NCBI RefSeq assembly: GCF_015694525.1
Contig: NZ_JADQDM010000011.1
Coordinates: 62,001-126,000 of the forward strand
Reading direction: 5' to 3'
DNA length: 64,000 nucleotides
Origin: Hymenobacter ruricola
Lineage (GTDB): Bacteria; Bacteroidota; Bacteroidia; Cytophagales; Hymenobacteraceae
Part shown: piece by piece, positions 25,645 to 34,347 of the stretch
How the letters are laid out: each line of letters begins with the position of its first letter
How positions within the stretch are numbered: position 1 is the stretch's first letter
Notes under the pieces: model-generated
What the model was told of the DNA's origin: nothing
Databases searched by the model: none
The model's input: the letters and a program-made list of their open reading frames with translations, nothing else
Program-made: the position numbers and the translations under genes

Positions 25645-28600
25645 ATGCAAAACATTCCCGCCCTGTCCGACGCCGAATGGGCCGCGCAGCTCCGCGCGGA
25701 GCGGGCGTTGCGCGAACAGGCCGAAGCAGCGCTGGCTGCGGCCGAGGCCCGGGCGGCCGCCCTTGAGCACCAGCTGGCCAGTTCGGCCAGCAGCGTGCAG
25801 CGCGGCCTCACCCAACTCACCGCCCTCGTGCAGAACCTGCGCGCCGGCCTGCTTCTGGTGGACCAGTGCGGGGAAATTCAATTCGTGAGCCAGCACTTCT
25901 GGGAGTTGTTTGGCTTGCCGCCCGTGGCCGGGCCGGCGGAAGGCGCCCCGCCCATTCCGTACGCGGCCGTGCACATCGACGAGGCATTTGCGGACCCGGC
26001 CGCCTTCGGGGCGCGGGCCCGGGCGCTGCACGCCGCCGGCCAGACGGTGCTGCAGGAGCCGTTTACCCTCGCCGACGGCCGCGTGGTGGAGCTGGACTAC
26101 CTGGTGCTGGACACGGCCGGCGCAGGCCGCCTCATTTGCTACCGCGACGTGACCGAGCGCCACCGCCGCGACGACGAAATCCGGACCTTGTCCTTCATTC
26201 CGGCCCAGAATCCCAACCCCATCCTGCGCCTCACCGCCACCGGCGAAGTCGTGTACGCCAACCCCGCCGCGGCCCAGCTGCTGCAGGACCTGGCCCCCGA
26301 CGCCCGGGCCGCAGCCGCCATGCCGCAGAGCCTGCTGGCGCTGGTGCAGGACGCCCTGCGCACGCCCCGGCAGCACCAGCAGGCCCTGGCGGTGGGCACC
26401 CAGCGCTACCTTTCCACGGCGGTGGCCGTGCCGGGGCAGGCCTTCGTGTCGCTCTACCTCACCAACGTGACCGAGCGCTACCTGGCCGAGCAGCGCCTCG
26501 TGGAGCAGCGGGCGTTCTACGAGAGCATTCTCGAGCACGTGCCCTCGGCCGTGGCCGTGTTCGACGTGGCCCACCGCTACCTGTTCCTCAACCCCGCCGT
26601 GGAGCCCGACCCCGCCCTGCGCGCCTGGATGCTGGGCAAAACCAGCGAAGAAACGGGCGCGTTTCGGGGGCGGCCGGGGGCCATTGTGCACCAGCGGGCC
26701 ACCGCGTTTGCGCAGGCCGTGCAGTCGCTGGAAGAGCAGTCGTGGGAAGAAATGCGGCCCGGGCCGCACGGGCCCGTGCACATGCTGATGTGGTACCGGC
26801 CCATGCGCCTGCCCGACGGCACGCTGCGGGTCGTCAGCTCGGGCATCGACATCACGGAGCGCAAGCAGGCCGAATACCGGCTGCAGCGCCAGCAGGAGTT
26901 CTACGAGTCCATCCTCAACCTGCTGCCCTTCGACGTGGCGGTGTTCGATGCCGCGCACCGCTTCCTGTTCGTGAATCCGTCGTCGATTTCGGACCCGGCC
27001 GTGCGCCAGCAGGTCATCGGCCTGAGCAGCGAGGAGTACTTTGCCCTGCGCCGCCAGCAGCAGCCGCCGGGCGTGCAGGAGCAGCGGGAGCAGTACTTCG
27101 ACCTGGCCGTGCGCACCCGTTCCGACGTGACCTGGGAAGAAATGCGCACCGACAAAAACCAGCGCCCGCAGCTGGTGATGCGCCACCTGCGCCCCGTGTT
27201 CGGGCCCGACGGCGCCCTGCGCCTGGTGGTGGGCGCGGGCATCGACATCACGGCGCGCTACACCGCCGAGAAGCAGCAGCGCGAAGTGCAGCAGATGCTG
27301 CAGGAGCAGCAGGCGTTCGTGCGCCAGATTATCGACGCGCTGCCCAACGCCGTGTACGTGGTTGAACCCGACGAGAGCGTTTCCTTCTCTAACCAGGCCT
27401 ACGACGCGCTGTTTGCCCACAGCCAGCATTGGCAAACCGTGGGCACCAGCCCCGCCGTGCAGGCCGAAATGCGGGCCGTGCGGGAGCTGAACGCCCTGGT
27501 GCGCCGTACCCAAAAGGCCCAGACCCAGGAATTGCCCTTCACCCTGCCCGACGGCACCGTGCTGTATTTCCAGGTGCACAAGCGGCCCCTGCTGCGCGCC
27601 GACGGCCAGCTGGGCGTGCTCACCGTGAACACCGACGTGACGGCCGTGAAGCTGGCCCGCCAGGAGCTGGAACGCCGCGAAAAGCAGTACCACGACCTGG
27701 TGTACTACTCGCAGGCCCTCATTTGCACCCACGACCTGCAGGGCACCATCCTGTCGGTGAACCCCGCCATTGAGCGCCTCATGGGGCGGCCCGCCGCGCA
27801 GCTGGTGGGCACCCAGCTGCGCGAGGCCGTGCCCGCCGGTCACCACGCCGAGCTGCAGGCCTATTTTGCCGGCAAGCCGCCGCAGGAAGGGCAGGAAAAC
27901 CTGATTACGGTGAAAACCAAGGCCGGCGAGCGGCGCTACCTGCGCTACTACACCTACCGGGTGGCCGAAGCGGGCGCCCCGCCCTACGTGGTGGCCTCGG
28001 GCTACGACGTGACCCAGGAAGTGCTCACGCAGCGCGCCCTGGAGCAGGCCAAGCGCGAAGCCGAAGAAAACGCCCTGGCCAAGGAGTCCTTCCTGGCCCG
28101 CATGAGCCACGAAATCCGCACGCCCCTCAACGGCGTGCTGGGCATGGCCACGCTGCTGCAACGCACCGACCTCACGGCCGCGCAGCGCGAGTACCTGACC
28201 ACCATGCAGCACGCCGGCCAGCACCTGTCGGCCCTGCTCAACGACGTGCTGGACATGGCCAAAATCACCACCCGCCACCTGGAGCTCAGCCACGCGCCCT
28301 TCGACCTGGGCGTGGCCCTGCAGGGCGCCGGCCAGACGGTGGCGGCCCTGGCCGCTGAAAAAGGCCTGGTGCTGGTGGTGGAGCCCCTGGCCGCCGACGC
28401 GGCCCGCGTGCTGGGCGACGCCTACCGCCTGCACCAGGTGCTGCTCAACCTGCTGTCCAACGCCATCAAGTTCACGGAGCAGGGCCGCGTGCGGCTCGGG
28501 GCCGAGGTGCTGGACGCCACCCCCGAGGCCCTGACGGTGCAGTTCCGGGTCGAGGACACGGGCATCGGCATTTCGGCGCAGGACCAGGCCCACATTTTCG

Positions 28601-29208
28601 ACGCCTTCAGCCAGGCCAACGCCGAAACCAGCCACCGCTACGGCGGCACGGGGCTGGGCCTGGCCATCAGCCAGCAACTGGTGGAGCAAATGGGCGGCGT
28701 GCTGCGCATTGCGAGCGAGCCCGGCCACGGCACCATTTTTTCGTTTCGGCTGGTGCTGCCCCGCGCCCCGGAAGCCCCCGCCGCCCAAGCCCCCGCCCCG
28801 CCCGATACTTCCTGCGAGCGCCTGCGCGGCCTGCGCGTGCTGCTGGCCGAAGACAACCTCGTGAACCAGCGCATTGCCGTGGCCGTGCTCGAACACTGGG
28901 GCGTGGTGGTCGACGCCGTGGGCAACGGCCTCGACGCCCTGGGCCAGCTGCTGAAATACCCCTTCGACGTGGCCCTGCTCGACATTCGCATGCCCGGCCT
29001 GAGCGGCGTGGAAGTCACGCAGGCCATCCGGCGCCACCCCAACGCCGCGCACGCCGCCCTGCCCATCGTGGCCCTCACCGCCAACGCCTTCAAAGCCGAC
29101 CGCGCTGCCTACCTGGCCGCTGGCATGAACGCCTGCCTCACCAAGCCCTACGAGGAAGCCGCCCTGTGCCAGCTACTGCTGGAGCTGACGAAAGCCGGGC
29201 CACCGTAG
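25645..29208 (+). CDS. Hybrid histidine kinase with about six PAS domains and a receiver
   Basis: A 1187-residue soluble protein. After an N-terminal Ala-rich coiled coil (residues ~15-60) come roughly six PAS/PAC modules to ~800. Modules three and four are clear duplicates (YESILEHVPSAVAVFDVAHR versus YESILNLLPFDVAVFDAAHR, each closed by GIDIT). The HisKA box is FLARMSHEIRTPLNGVL (His822). The ATPase domain has NLLSNAIKFTE, DTGIGI and GGTGLGLAISQQLV. The C-terminal receiver has LLAEDNLVNQ and LLDIRMPG (Asp1113). The architecture is that of RpfC/BarA-like hybrid kinases without a membrane anchor. No output regulator or phosphotransfer protein lies next to it. Signals are unknown; cytoplasmic redox or small ligands are typical of PAS. 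Confidence 0.92.
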   Translation: MQNIPALSDAEWAAQLRAERALREQAEAALAAAEARAAALEHQLASSASSVQRGLTQLTALVQNLRAGLLLVDQCGEIQFVSQHFWELFGLPPVAGPAEGAPPIPYAAVHIDEAFADPAAFGARARALHAAGQTVLQEPFTLADGRVVELDYLVLDTAGAGRLICYRDVTERHRRDDEIRTLSFIPAQNPNPILRLTATGEVVYANPAAAQLLQDLAPDARAAAAMPQSLLALVQDALRTPRQHQQALAVGTQRYLSTAVAVPGQAFVSLYLTNVTERYLAEQRLVEQRAFYESILEHVPSAVAVFDVAHRYLFLNPAVEPDPALRAWMLGKTSEETGAFRGRPGAIVHQRATAFAQAVQSLEEQSWEEMRPGPHGPVHMLMWYRPMRLPDGTLRVVSSGIDITERKQAEYRLQRQQEFYESILNLLPFDVAVFDAAHRFLFVNPSSISDPAVRQQVIGLSSEEYFALRRQQQPPGVQEQREQYFDLAVRTRSDVTWEEMRTDKNQRPQLVMRHLRPVFGPDGALRLVVGAGIDITARYTAEKQQREVQQMLQEQQAFVRQIIDALPNAVYVVEPDESVSFSNQAYDALFAHSQHWQTVGTSPAVQAEMRAVRELNALVRRTQKAQTQELPFTLPDGTVLYFQVHKRPLLRADGQLGVLTVNTDVTAVKLARQELERREKQYHDLVYYSQALICTHDLQGTILSVNPAIERLMGRPAAQLVGTQLREAVPAGHHAELQAYFAGKPPQEGQENLITVKTKAGERRYLRYYTYRVAEAGAPPYVVASGYDVTQEVLTQRALEQAKREAEENALAKESFLARMSHEIRTPLNGVLGMATLLQRTDLTAAQREYLTTMQHAGQHLSALLNDVLDMAKITTRHLELSHAPFDLGVALQGAGQTVAALAAEKGLVLVVEPLAADAARVLGDAYRLHQVLLNLLSNAIKFTEQGRVRLGAEVLDATPEALTVQFRVEDTGIGISAQDQAHIFDAFSQANAETSHRYGGTGLGLAISQQLVEQMGGVLRIASEPGHGTIFSFRLVLPRAPEAPAAQAPAPPDTSCERLRGLRVLLAEDNLVNQRIAVAVLEHWGVVVDAVGNGLDALGQLLKYPFDVALLDIRMPGLSGVEVTQAIRRHPNAAHAALPIVALTANAFKADRAAYLAAGMNACLTKPYEEAALCQLLLELTKAGPP

Positions 29209-29219
29209 CACTGGCGCGA

Positions 29220-29288
29220 GCCGAGTAGCGCGTGATTTGTTCCGGATTTTAAGGCGAGGCTGCGCCCCGGATTAAAACGACGCTACTC
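29220..29288. repeat. Imperfect inverted repeat
   Basis: CGAGTAGCG at the left and CGCTACTCG at the right are exact complements, with TCCGGATTTTA and CCCGGATTAAAA inside as a direct echo. It may be a degenerate palindromic element or a terminator for the hybrid kinase gene; there is no T-run. Confidence 0.45.
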
Positions 29289-29370
29289 GTGTGGTACTGG
29301 GTGGCCGCCAGCCCTGCAGAGTAGGCGCAACTTATCCCGATAGCCGGATTTTCTGGTTTCAGAAATCGAA

Positions 29371-29405
29371 TTTGGCGGGCTTTTAGGCAGTTGTCTGTAC
29401 TTTGC
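29371..29405 (+). promoter_or_regulatory. Promoter of the lipoprotein gene
   Basis: TTTG at 29371-29374 and TACTTTGC at 29398-29405 are spaced 23 nt apart, close to the Bacteroidota -33/-7 arrangement. The start codon is 25 nt downstream. Confidence 0.5.
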
Positions 29406-29430
29406 GGCCGGTATTTTTGCTCCACCTAAC

Positions 29431-30768
29431 ATGCTTTTTGCGATGCGCCACTCCTTCGTTTTTGTGTTATTATTGCTCGGGTGCGCGGCTTGCAGCAAGA
29501 AAGAGCCGGAACCTGCTAAGGAGGAGATTGTGCTGAACCAACCGGTGTTGCAGGGCGATTCGCTGGTGCTCACGTGGTCAAAGCCCGCCAATGGCGACCA
29601 GACAAGGTATTGGATAAGCCGAGGCACTACCCCTAATGGGGTCCTTTACGACATTTCGCAAAATGGCGACGGTTACGCTCCCTTAATTACCGCAACCCGA
29701 TATGTCGATAAAACGGCTGCGTATTGCCCTTATCTCACTTATACAGTGCGCGGAGTGGGGCCTGATGGCTTGGTAACCGTTGTGAGTAATTCGGTGACCT
29801 TTGAGCGCCCCGGCCTTAAAACCATTCATGCGCAGCCGTTCGATGTGCAGTTCGATGCGCAGCGTCGGCTGCTGTACTTCTTCGGCAAAACGGGTGTCAT
29901 CACTCAGTATAGCCTGACCACCAGCGAGGTCACCAAAACAATAGCCACCGCGTCAATCATTGGCTACAGCGACCGGGCCACGTACAATGGAGTGCCAGAA
30001 CTTTATGTGCCCCGTCAGGACGGCTCGGTTTTCGTGTACAACGCGGAGACCTTGGCCAAAATTGACGAAATCAGCGTTGGGGCCAGTGCCAGCAGCGTGG
30101 TGGCTAACCAAGGCTTGCTGTTTGTGTCCGTTGATGACAAAACGGGCCATCCGCTGAAAGTCTATAGCCGGGCCACCAAGCAGCAGGTGGGCGAAGCCAG
30201 TGGTAGAAAAATTACCCGGCTCAGGATGCTTCCCAACTCCAACACCAAACTGGTGGCAATCACGGAAGATAACGGTGCCGGAGGGCGGCTCACCACTGAC
30301 CTGCAATATTTTACCTTCTTGGCAAACGGCCTGCCCACCCCAAATGCGGCCATTCCATACGATGGTTCTCAGGTGCTGAGTACAGGCATTTTCGAGGTGT
30401 GCCCGGCCAATAATACCTTTATAACTTCCCGTGAGGGCACTATTTACAAGGAAAACCTGCAGTTTGAAGCAAAACTCCTTCGAGGCAATATCAATTATAC
30501 GTCGTTTGCTTTTGACCCCACCGGTAGGTTTATCTATGGCGGGGCCGCCACTCGTAGTCCCAGTTGGACGCAAAGCGTGGAAGTTTACGATGCCGCCAGC
30601 CATACGCTCAGCCGTATCATTCCTACCAAAGCCTACCCCTTCCGTTTGTTCGCCGACGGCGCCAACGGCATAATCGCGGTTGGCAGTATTACCGTGGTGG
30701 CTTACAAGGACAATGGCATGAACCGGGCAGAACCCGTTACCGACCTTGTGGTAGAATATTTAAGGTAA
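29431..30768 (+). CDS. Hypothetical lipoprotein, beta-propeller-like
   Basis: A 445-residue lipoprotein. The signal peptide VFVLLLLGCAAC is followed by SKKEPEPAKEE, with the lipidated Cys in the GCAAC stretch, so it is anchored in the outer or inner membrane. Residues ~35-125 look like a fibronectin type III fold (LVLTWSKPANGDQTRYWISRG). From ~130 on there are repeating strands with FDVQFDAQRRLLYFFGKTG and FVYNAETLAKIDEI, as in WD40/YVTN-like propellers. Codon use is clearly less GC-rich than its neighbours, which suggests later acquisition. No enzyme motif is seen. An in-frame ATG at 29443 is an equally good start. Confidence 0.7.
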   Translation: MLFAMRHSFVFVLLLLGCAACSKKEPEPAKEEIVLNQPVLQGDSLVLTWSKPANGDQTRYWISRGTTPNGVLYDISQNGDGYAPLITATRYVDKTAAYCPYLTYTVRGVGPDGLVTVVSNSVTFERPGLKTIHAQPFDVQFDAQRRLLYFFGKTGVITQYSLTTSEVTKTIATASIIGYSDRATYNGVPELYVPRQDGSVFVYNAETLAKIDEISVGASASSVVANQGLLFVSVDDKTGHPLKVYSRATKQQVGEASGRKITRLRMLPNSNTKLVAITEDNGAGGRLTTDLQYFTFLANGLPTPNAAIPYDGSQVLSTGIFEVCPANNTFITSREGTIYKENLQFEAKLLRGNINYTSFAFDPTGRFIYGGAATRSPSWTQSVEVYDAASHTLSRIIPTKAYPFRLFADGANGIIAVGSITVVAYKDNGMNRAEPVTDLVVEYLR

Positions 30769-30840
30769 GTACGGGCGTTGGAGCCGAAAGAAAGGAACGC
30801 CTAGCAGCCGCTCCGCTGCCGGTAATAAAGATTCAGAAGC

Positions 30841-32205
30841 TCAGTTAGCCAATCCGTATTCTTCCAGCTTGCGGTACAGCGTCGTCAACCCAATGCCCAG
30901 ACGCTTGGCTACTTCTGGCTTGTTGCCGTCCAGCTCACGCATCAATTTCTCGATGTGGCGCGCTTCCAAGGCGCGCAGGCTTTCGTCGGCGGCTTCGGAA
31001 CCGGGGCGGGCGGGGCGGCCCAGGGCGTGGAATTCATCGGGCAGGAAATCGGCGGCCAACGGTTCGCCGTTCGGGGCGAGGATGGCGGCGCGCTCCAGCA
31101 CGTTTTTCAGCTCGCGCACATTGCCGGGCCAGGGGTAGCGCTGCAAGAGCGCCAGGGCCTCGGGGGCAAGGCCAGGCAGGCGCTTGCTGAGGCGGGCGGC
31201 GAAGTAGTGCAGGAAATGCTGGGCCAGCGGGGCCACGTCGGCGGGCCGGTCCTTCAGGGGCGGCACCTGGATGATGAACACCGAGAGGCGGTAGTACAAA
31301 TCGGGGCGGAAGCGGCCTTCGTCGGCTTCCTGCTTGAGGTTGCGGTTGGTGGCGGCCACCAGGCGCACGTTCACCTTGGTGGGCCTGGTGTCGCCGAGCT
31401 TGGTGAAGGTCTGGCTTTCGAGCACGCGCAGGAACTTGGCCTGCACGTTGAGCTCCAACTCGCCGATTTCGTCCAGAAACAGGGTGCCGCCGTTGGCTTC
31501 TTCCAGCAGGCCCTTCTTGTCGGTGAGTGCCCCCGTGAAGGCGCCTTTCTTGTAGCCAAACAGCTCCGATTCGAGCAGGTCTTTGGGGAAGGCGCTGCAA
31601 TTGACGGCCACGAAGGCCTTGCCCCGCCGCGCGCTGGCCTGGTGAATGGCTTGGGCAAACAGCTCCTTGCCGCTGCCCGTGGGCCCTTCCAGCAGCACGG
31701 TGCTGTCGGTGGGGGCCACCTGGCGGGCCAGCTGCTGCACCCGCTTCAGCTCGGCCGAGGCGCCTATCATCGACTCGAAATCGTACTGCTGGCCCACGCG
31801 GCGCTCCAGCTCGGCCACGCGCTTGCGGAGGCGGGCTTTTTCGGCGGCGCGCTCCACCACCACCACCAGTTGCTGCTCAAAGTCGCCCTTGGTGAGGTAG
31901 TCGAAGGCGCCGAGCTTCATGGCCTTCACGCCGTCGGGGATGGTGCCGAAGGCGGTGAGCAGCACCACTTCGGCGTCGGGGGCGGCGGCTTTGTAGCGGG
32001 GCAGCAGGTCCACGCCGTGGCCGTCGGGCAGCTTCACGTCGGAGAGCACGAGCAGGACGTCGTCGGCGTGTTGCTGCAGCAGCTCCAGGCCGCGGCGGGC
32101 GTCGGGGGCTTGCAGCACGGTGTAGCCTTCCAGCTCCAGCACTTGGGCCAGCAGCTGGCGCAAGCGCGCTTCGTCGTCGATGATGAGCAGGGTACCGGTG
32201 GGCAT
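30841..32205 (-). CDS. Sigma-54-dependent response regulator (NtrC type)
   Basis: A 454-residue transcription activator. The receiver domain (1-120) has IDDEARLRQ, LSDVKLPDGHG (phospho-Asp56), LTAF and YLTKG (Lys). The AAA+ domain (~145-370) carries Walker A GPTGSGKELFAQ, the sigma-54 contact loop GAFTGA (221-226), Walker B LFLDEIGELE and the sensor region YRLSVF. The C-terminal Fis-like helix-turn-helix ends EVAKRLGIGLTTLYRKL. All key residues are intact, so it should be a working activator of RpoN promoters. Its kinase is not adjacent; the HAMP-PAS kinase at 23854-25308 is the closest candidate. Its target promoters are not evident here. Confidence 0.95.
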   Translation of the reverse strand: MPTGTLLIIDDEARLRQLLAQVLELEGYTVLQAPDARRGLELLQQHADDVLLVLSDVKLPDGHGVDLLPRYKAAAPDAEVVLLTAFGTIPDGVKAMKLGAFDYLTKGDFEQQLVVVVERAAEKARLRKRVAELERRVGQQYDFESMIGASAELKRVQQLARQVAPTDSTVLLEGPTGSGKELFAQAIHQASARRGKAFVAVNCSAFPKDLLESELFGYKKGAFTGALTDKKGLLEEANGGTLFLDEIGELELNVQAKFLRVLESQTFTKLGDTRPTKVNVRLVAATNRNLKQEADEGRFRPDLYYRLSVFIIQVPPLKDRPADVAPLAQHFLHYFAARLSKRLPGLAPEALALLQRYPWPGNVRELKNVLERAAILAPNGEPLAADFLPDEFHALGRPARPGSEAADESLRALEARHIEKLMRELDGNKPEVAKRLGIGLTTLYRKLEEYGLAN

Positions 32206-32357
32206 TTATCAGGTAGGTTAAAGTATGTAAAACTACTCTTGATGCCCTACTTTTATTGATATAACTGTCAGTGACGCCATCCTTCAAATCTTGAGCCTTC
32301 GGAGTTTGATTGGTAGCTCAAGCGCTGACATAATTAGAAGCTTAAATTTTTCAGGAA

Positions 32358-32720
32358 ATGAAACGGATTATCTCCTATACTATCATATCTCTCGTTTTTA
32401 CGAGTTGCAGCTATAAAAGCAAGAAAAGTTTTTACACTTCGTTTCCATTGAAGTCTAATAAAGAACTTGTCATCGAACTATATAACGTGGGCCTGCTGAA
32501 TAATTTGAAGGCTTCGTATTTGACCGATTCTGCGCATTTTAGAACGTATTTAGGCCATTTTGATGATGAGAGTGAAATAATATCGGTGCAAGTAAAAGGG
32601 GATAAAATACTTGTAGAAAAAAGTAGTAATGGTCGAAATGATGACTCGTCACCACCTCATTATAATGAGAGTAAAACGTATAGTTTAAATGGGCTAAAGG
32701 AAAGTCACATATTTGACTAG
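32358..32720 (+). CDS. Small AT-rich lipoprotein
   Basis: A 120-residue protein with a lipoprotein signal (IISLVFTSCSYKSKK, Cys17 as the likely lipidated residue). The rest shows VIELYNVGLLNN and strands EIISVQVKGDKILVEKSS, and matches no family I know. The base composition is strikingly AT-rich against the GC-rich surroundings, which points to horizontal acquisition. Its TAG stop overlaps the stop of the convergent ABC ATPase gene: the palindrome CTAG at 32717-32720 serves both. Probably envelope-located; function unknown. Confidence 0.7.
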   Translation: MKRIISYTIISLVFTSCSYKSKKSFYTSFPLKSNKELVIELYNVGLLNNLKASYLTDSAHFRTYLGHFDDESEIISVQVKGDKILVEKSSNGRNDDSSPPHYNESKTYSLNGLKESHIFD

Positions 32721-33562
32721 TTGTTAAGAATTAACCCCCCCCGAATCTCCTGCTTGATGTGCTCGACGAACTGGGCAAATTCGGGTTCGGCTTCGACGTT
32801 TTGGTGCCAGGCGAGGCCCATTTCGGCCAGGTTGTATTGGTGCCGGGGGCTGATGGTGGCGCCCGGCACGAGGGCCCCGGCCGCGTCGTGCTCGTAGCCG
32901 AGCAGCCAGAGGCGGTCGGCCAGGGCGGTGGTGGTCACGATGTCGTGCGAGACGATGATGACGGTGTTCAGCTCGTCCAGGGTGGTGACTTCGACGATGA
33001 TGCGTTTCAGCTCGTCAATCATGGCCACGTCGAGGCCGGAGAAGGGCTCATCGAGCAGGATGAGGTGGTCGGAGCAGAGCAGCTGCTGGGCGATGGCCGC
33101 CCGCTGGCGCTGTCCGCCCGAGAGGTGGGCCGGATACTTTTTGCGGTGCGGCGCGAGGCAGAACCGCTCCAGGTAGGTTTCGACGTGCTGGCGGGCCTCA
33201 GCGGGGGCGTACTTGCGCCCGGCGGCCACCAGCAGGTTGTCGAGCAGCGTGCGGTGCTCGAACAGCGGGTAGCGCTGCTGCACGAAGCCCACCATGCCGG
33301 GCGCCACGGGCTGCTGGGCCTGGCCCACTTCCACGGTGCCGGCGCTGGGGGCGATAAGGCCCGCCATGATGCGGCACAGCACCGACTTGCCGATGCCCGA
33401 GCGGCCGTAGAAGCCCACCACCTGGCCCTGGTTCATGCCGGGGCGCGTCACGTCGAGCACCTGGGCGTTGATGTCGCGCAGCACGGGCTCGCCGCGGAAG
33501 GACATGGAGATGCCCGAGAGGGTAAGCAGGGGTTCTTTGTAGTTGTAGGGAAGGGCAGTCAT
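32717..33562 (-). CDS. ABC transporter ATP-binding protein
   Basis: A 281-residue ATPase. Walker A is GRSGIGKSVLCRI, the Q-loop lies in GFVQQRYPLF, the signature is LSGGQRQRAAIAQQL, Walker B is HLILLDEPFSGLD and the H-loop is VIIVSHD. The length and the tail suit nitrate/sulfonate/taurine-type importers (SsuB/TauB-like). The ATG at 33562 is chosen from the start of the conserved domain; the open frame upstream passes through a REP element. It is the last gene of a minus-strand set with the permease (34348), the substrate-binding/OmpA fusion (35267) and two coiled-coil proteins. The RAYT gene and two REPs separate it from the permease. Confidence 0.93.
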   Translation of the reverse strand: MTALPYNYKEPLLTLSGISMSFRGEPVLRDINAQVLDVTRPGMNQGQVVGFYGRSGIGKSVLCRIMAGLIAPSAGTVEVGQAQQPVAPGMVGFVQQRYPLFEHRTLLDNLLVAAGRKYAPAEARQHVETYLERFCLAPHRKKYPAHLSGGQRQRAAIAQQLLCSDHLILLDEPFSGLDVAMIDELKRIIVEVTTLDELNTVIIVSHDIVTTTALADRLWLLGYEHDAAGALVPGATISPRHQYNLAEMGLAWHQNVEAEPEFAQFVEHIKQEIRGGLILNN

Positions 33563-33569
33563 GGCGGGT

Positions 33570-33653
33570 TGTAGCGTGGACTCTGCGAGTCCGCGCATTT
33601 GAGAAGGTGAGGGATTGCGCGGTAGGGCGCGGACTCGCAGAGTCCACGCTACA
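33570..33653. repeat. REP palindrome, upstream of RAYT
   Basis: GTAGCGTGGACTCTGCGAGT then CCGCGC on the left and GCGCGGACTCGCAGAGTCCA then CGCTAC on the right are complementary; each arm also has a small internal hairpin (GGACTC...GAGTCC). Copies with the same arms lie at 34257 and 35127, with relatives at 37063 and 16106. It lies 8 nt before the RAYT start. Confidence 0.9.
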
Positions 33654-33661
33654 TTGCGGGA

Positions 33662-34260
33662 GTGTCGGACTTGATTAATTATGAGCGGAACCTGCCGCAC
33701 CGGTTGCCGCCGGGCGAGGTGGTGTTTCTCACGTTCCGGCTGGCGGGCTCACTGCCCCGCACGGCGGTGGAGCAATTGCAGGCCGAAATCGAGTTGGCGC
33801 AGCAACGCTTTGAGTCAGAGCCAGCCCAGCTTTATGCGGCGCAGAGACATTATTTCGGCCGCTTCGATGCGCAGCTAAACAAAGGCGAGTACGGGCCCAC
33901 GTTTTTGCGGCAGGCCGACATTGCGGCGCTGGTGGCGGAGTCGTTGCGCTATTTCGATGGCGCGGGCTACGACTTGCGGTGTTACTGCCTAATGCCGACC
34001 ACGTGCATGTGGTGGTGCGGATATTGGAAGAAGCCCCGCCGCTGGTGAAAACGCTGCAGCGGTTAAAAAGCTACACCGCTACGCGGGCTAATAAAGTGCT
34101 GGGGCGAACGGGGGCTTTCTGGCAAGCCGAGAGCTACGACCATGTTGTGCGGAATGGAGAGTTGGAGCGGGTGTTGGCTTATGTGGTAGAGAATCCGGTG
34201 AAAGCGGGATTTGTAGAGGACTGGGAGCAGTGGCCCCACACGTATCTGGCGCCGCAGTAG
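33662..34260 (+). pseudogene. REP-associated tyrosine transposase (RAYT), frameshifted
   Basis: A Y1-type HUH transposase homologue of about 198 codons. The first part (33662 to about 33995) contains RLPPGEVVFLTFRLAGSLP and YDLRCYCLMP. The HUH-type motif then continues only in the next frame as NHVHVVVRILEE, LKSYTATRANKVLGR and FWQAESYDHVVRNGELERVL. One A is missing in the Asn codon of MPNHVHV near 33996 (the bases are CCGACCACGTG). Start is GTG. RAYTs are single-copy genes thought to mobilise the REP palindromes that flank them, and here both flanks carry REPs. The terminal TAG is part of the right REP. A sequencing error cannot be excluded. Confidence 0.85.
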
Positions 34261-34345
34261 CGTGGACTCTGCGAGTCCGCGCATCGTTGGGTTTAGGTGG
34301 GCGGTAATCGTTCGCGCGGGCGCGGACTCGCAGAGTCCACGCTAC
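34257..34345. repeat. REP palindrome, downstream of RAYT
   Basis: GTAGCGTGGACTCTGCGAGT (left) and ACTCGCAGAGTCCACGCTAC (right) are perfect complements. The first GTAG contains the RAYT stop codon. The permease gene on the minus strand stops 3 nt beyond the right end. Confidence 0.9.
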
Positions 34346-34347
34346 AG

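Noticed and set aside
25621..29052. A 1143-codon open frame on the minus strand
   Set aside because: It is antisense to the hybrid kinase, which has full catalytic motifs; the antisense protein is His/Gly/Val-rich as expected of shadow frames in GC-rich DNA.
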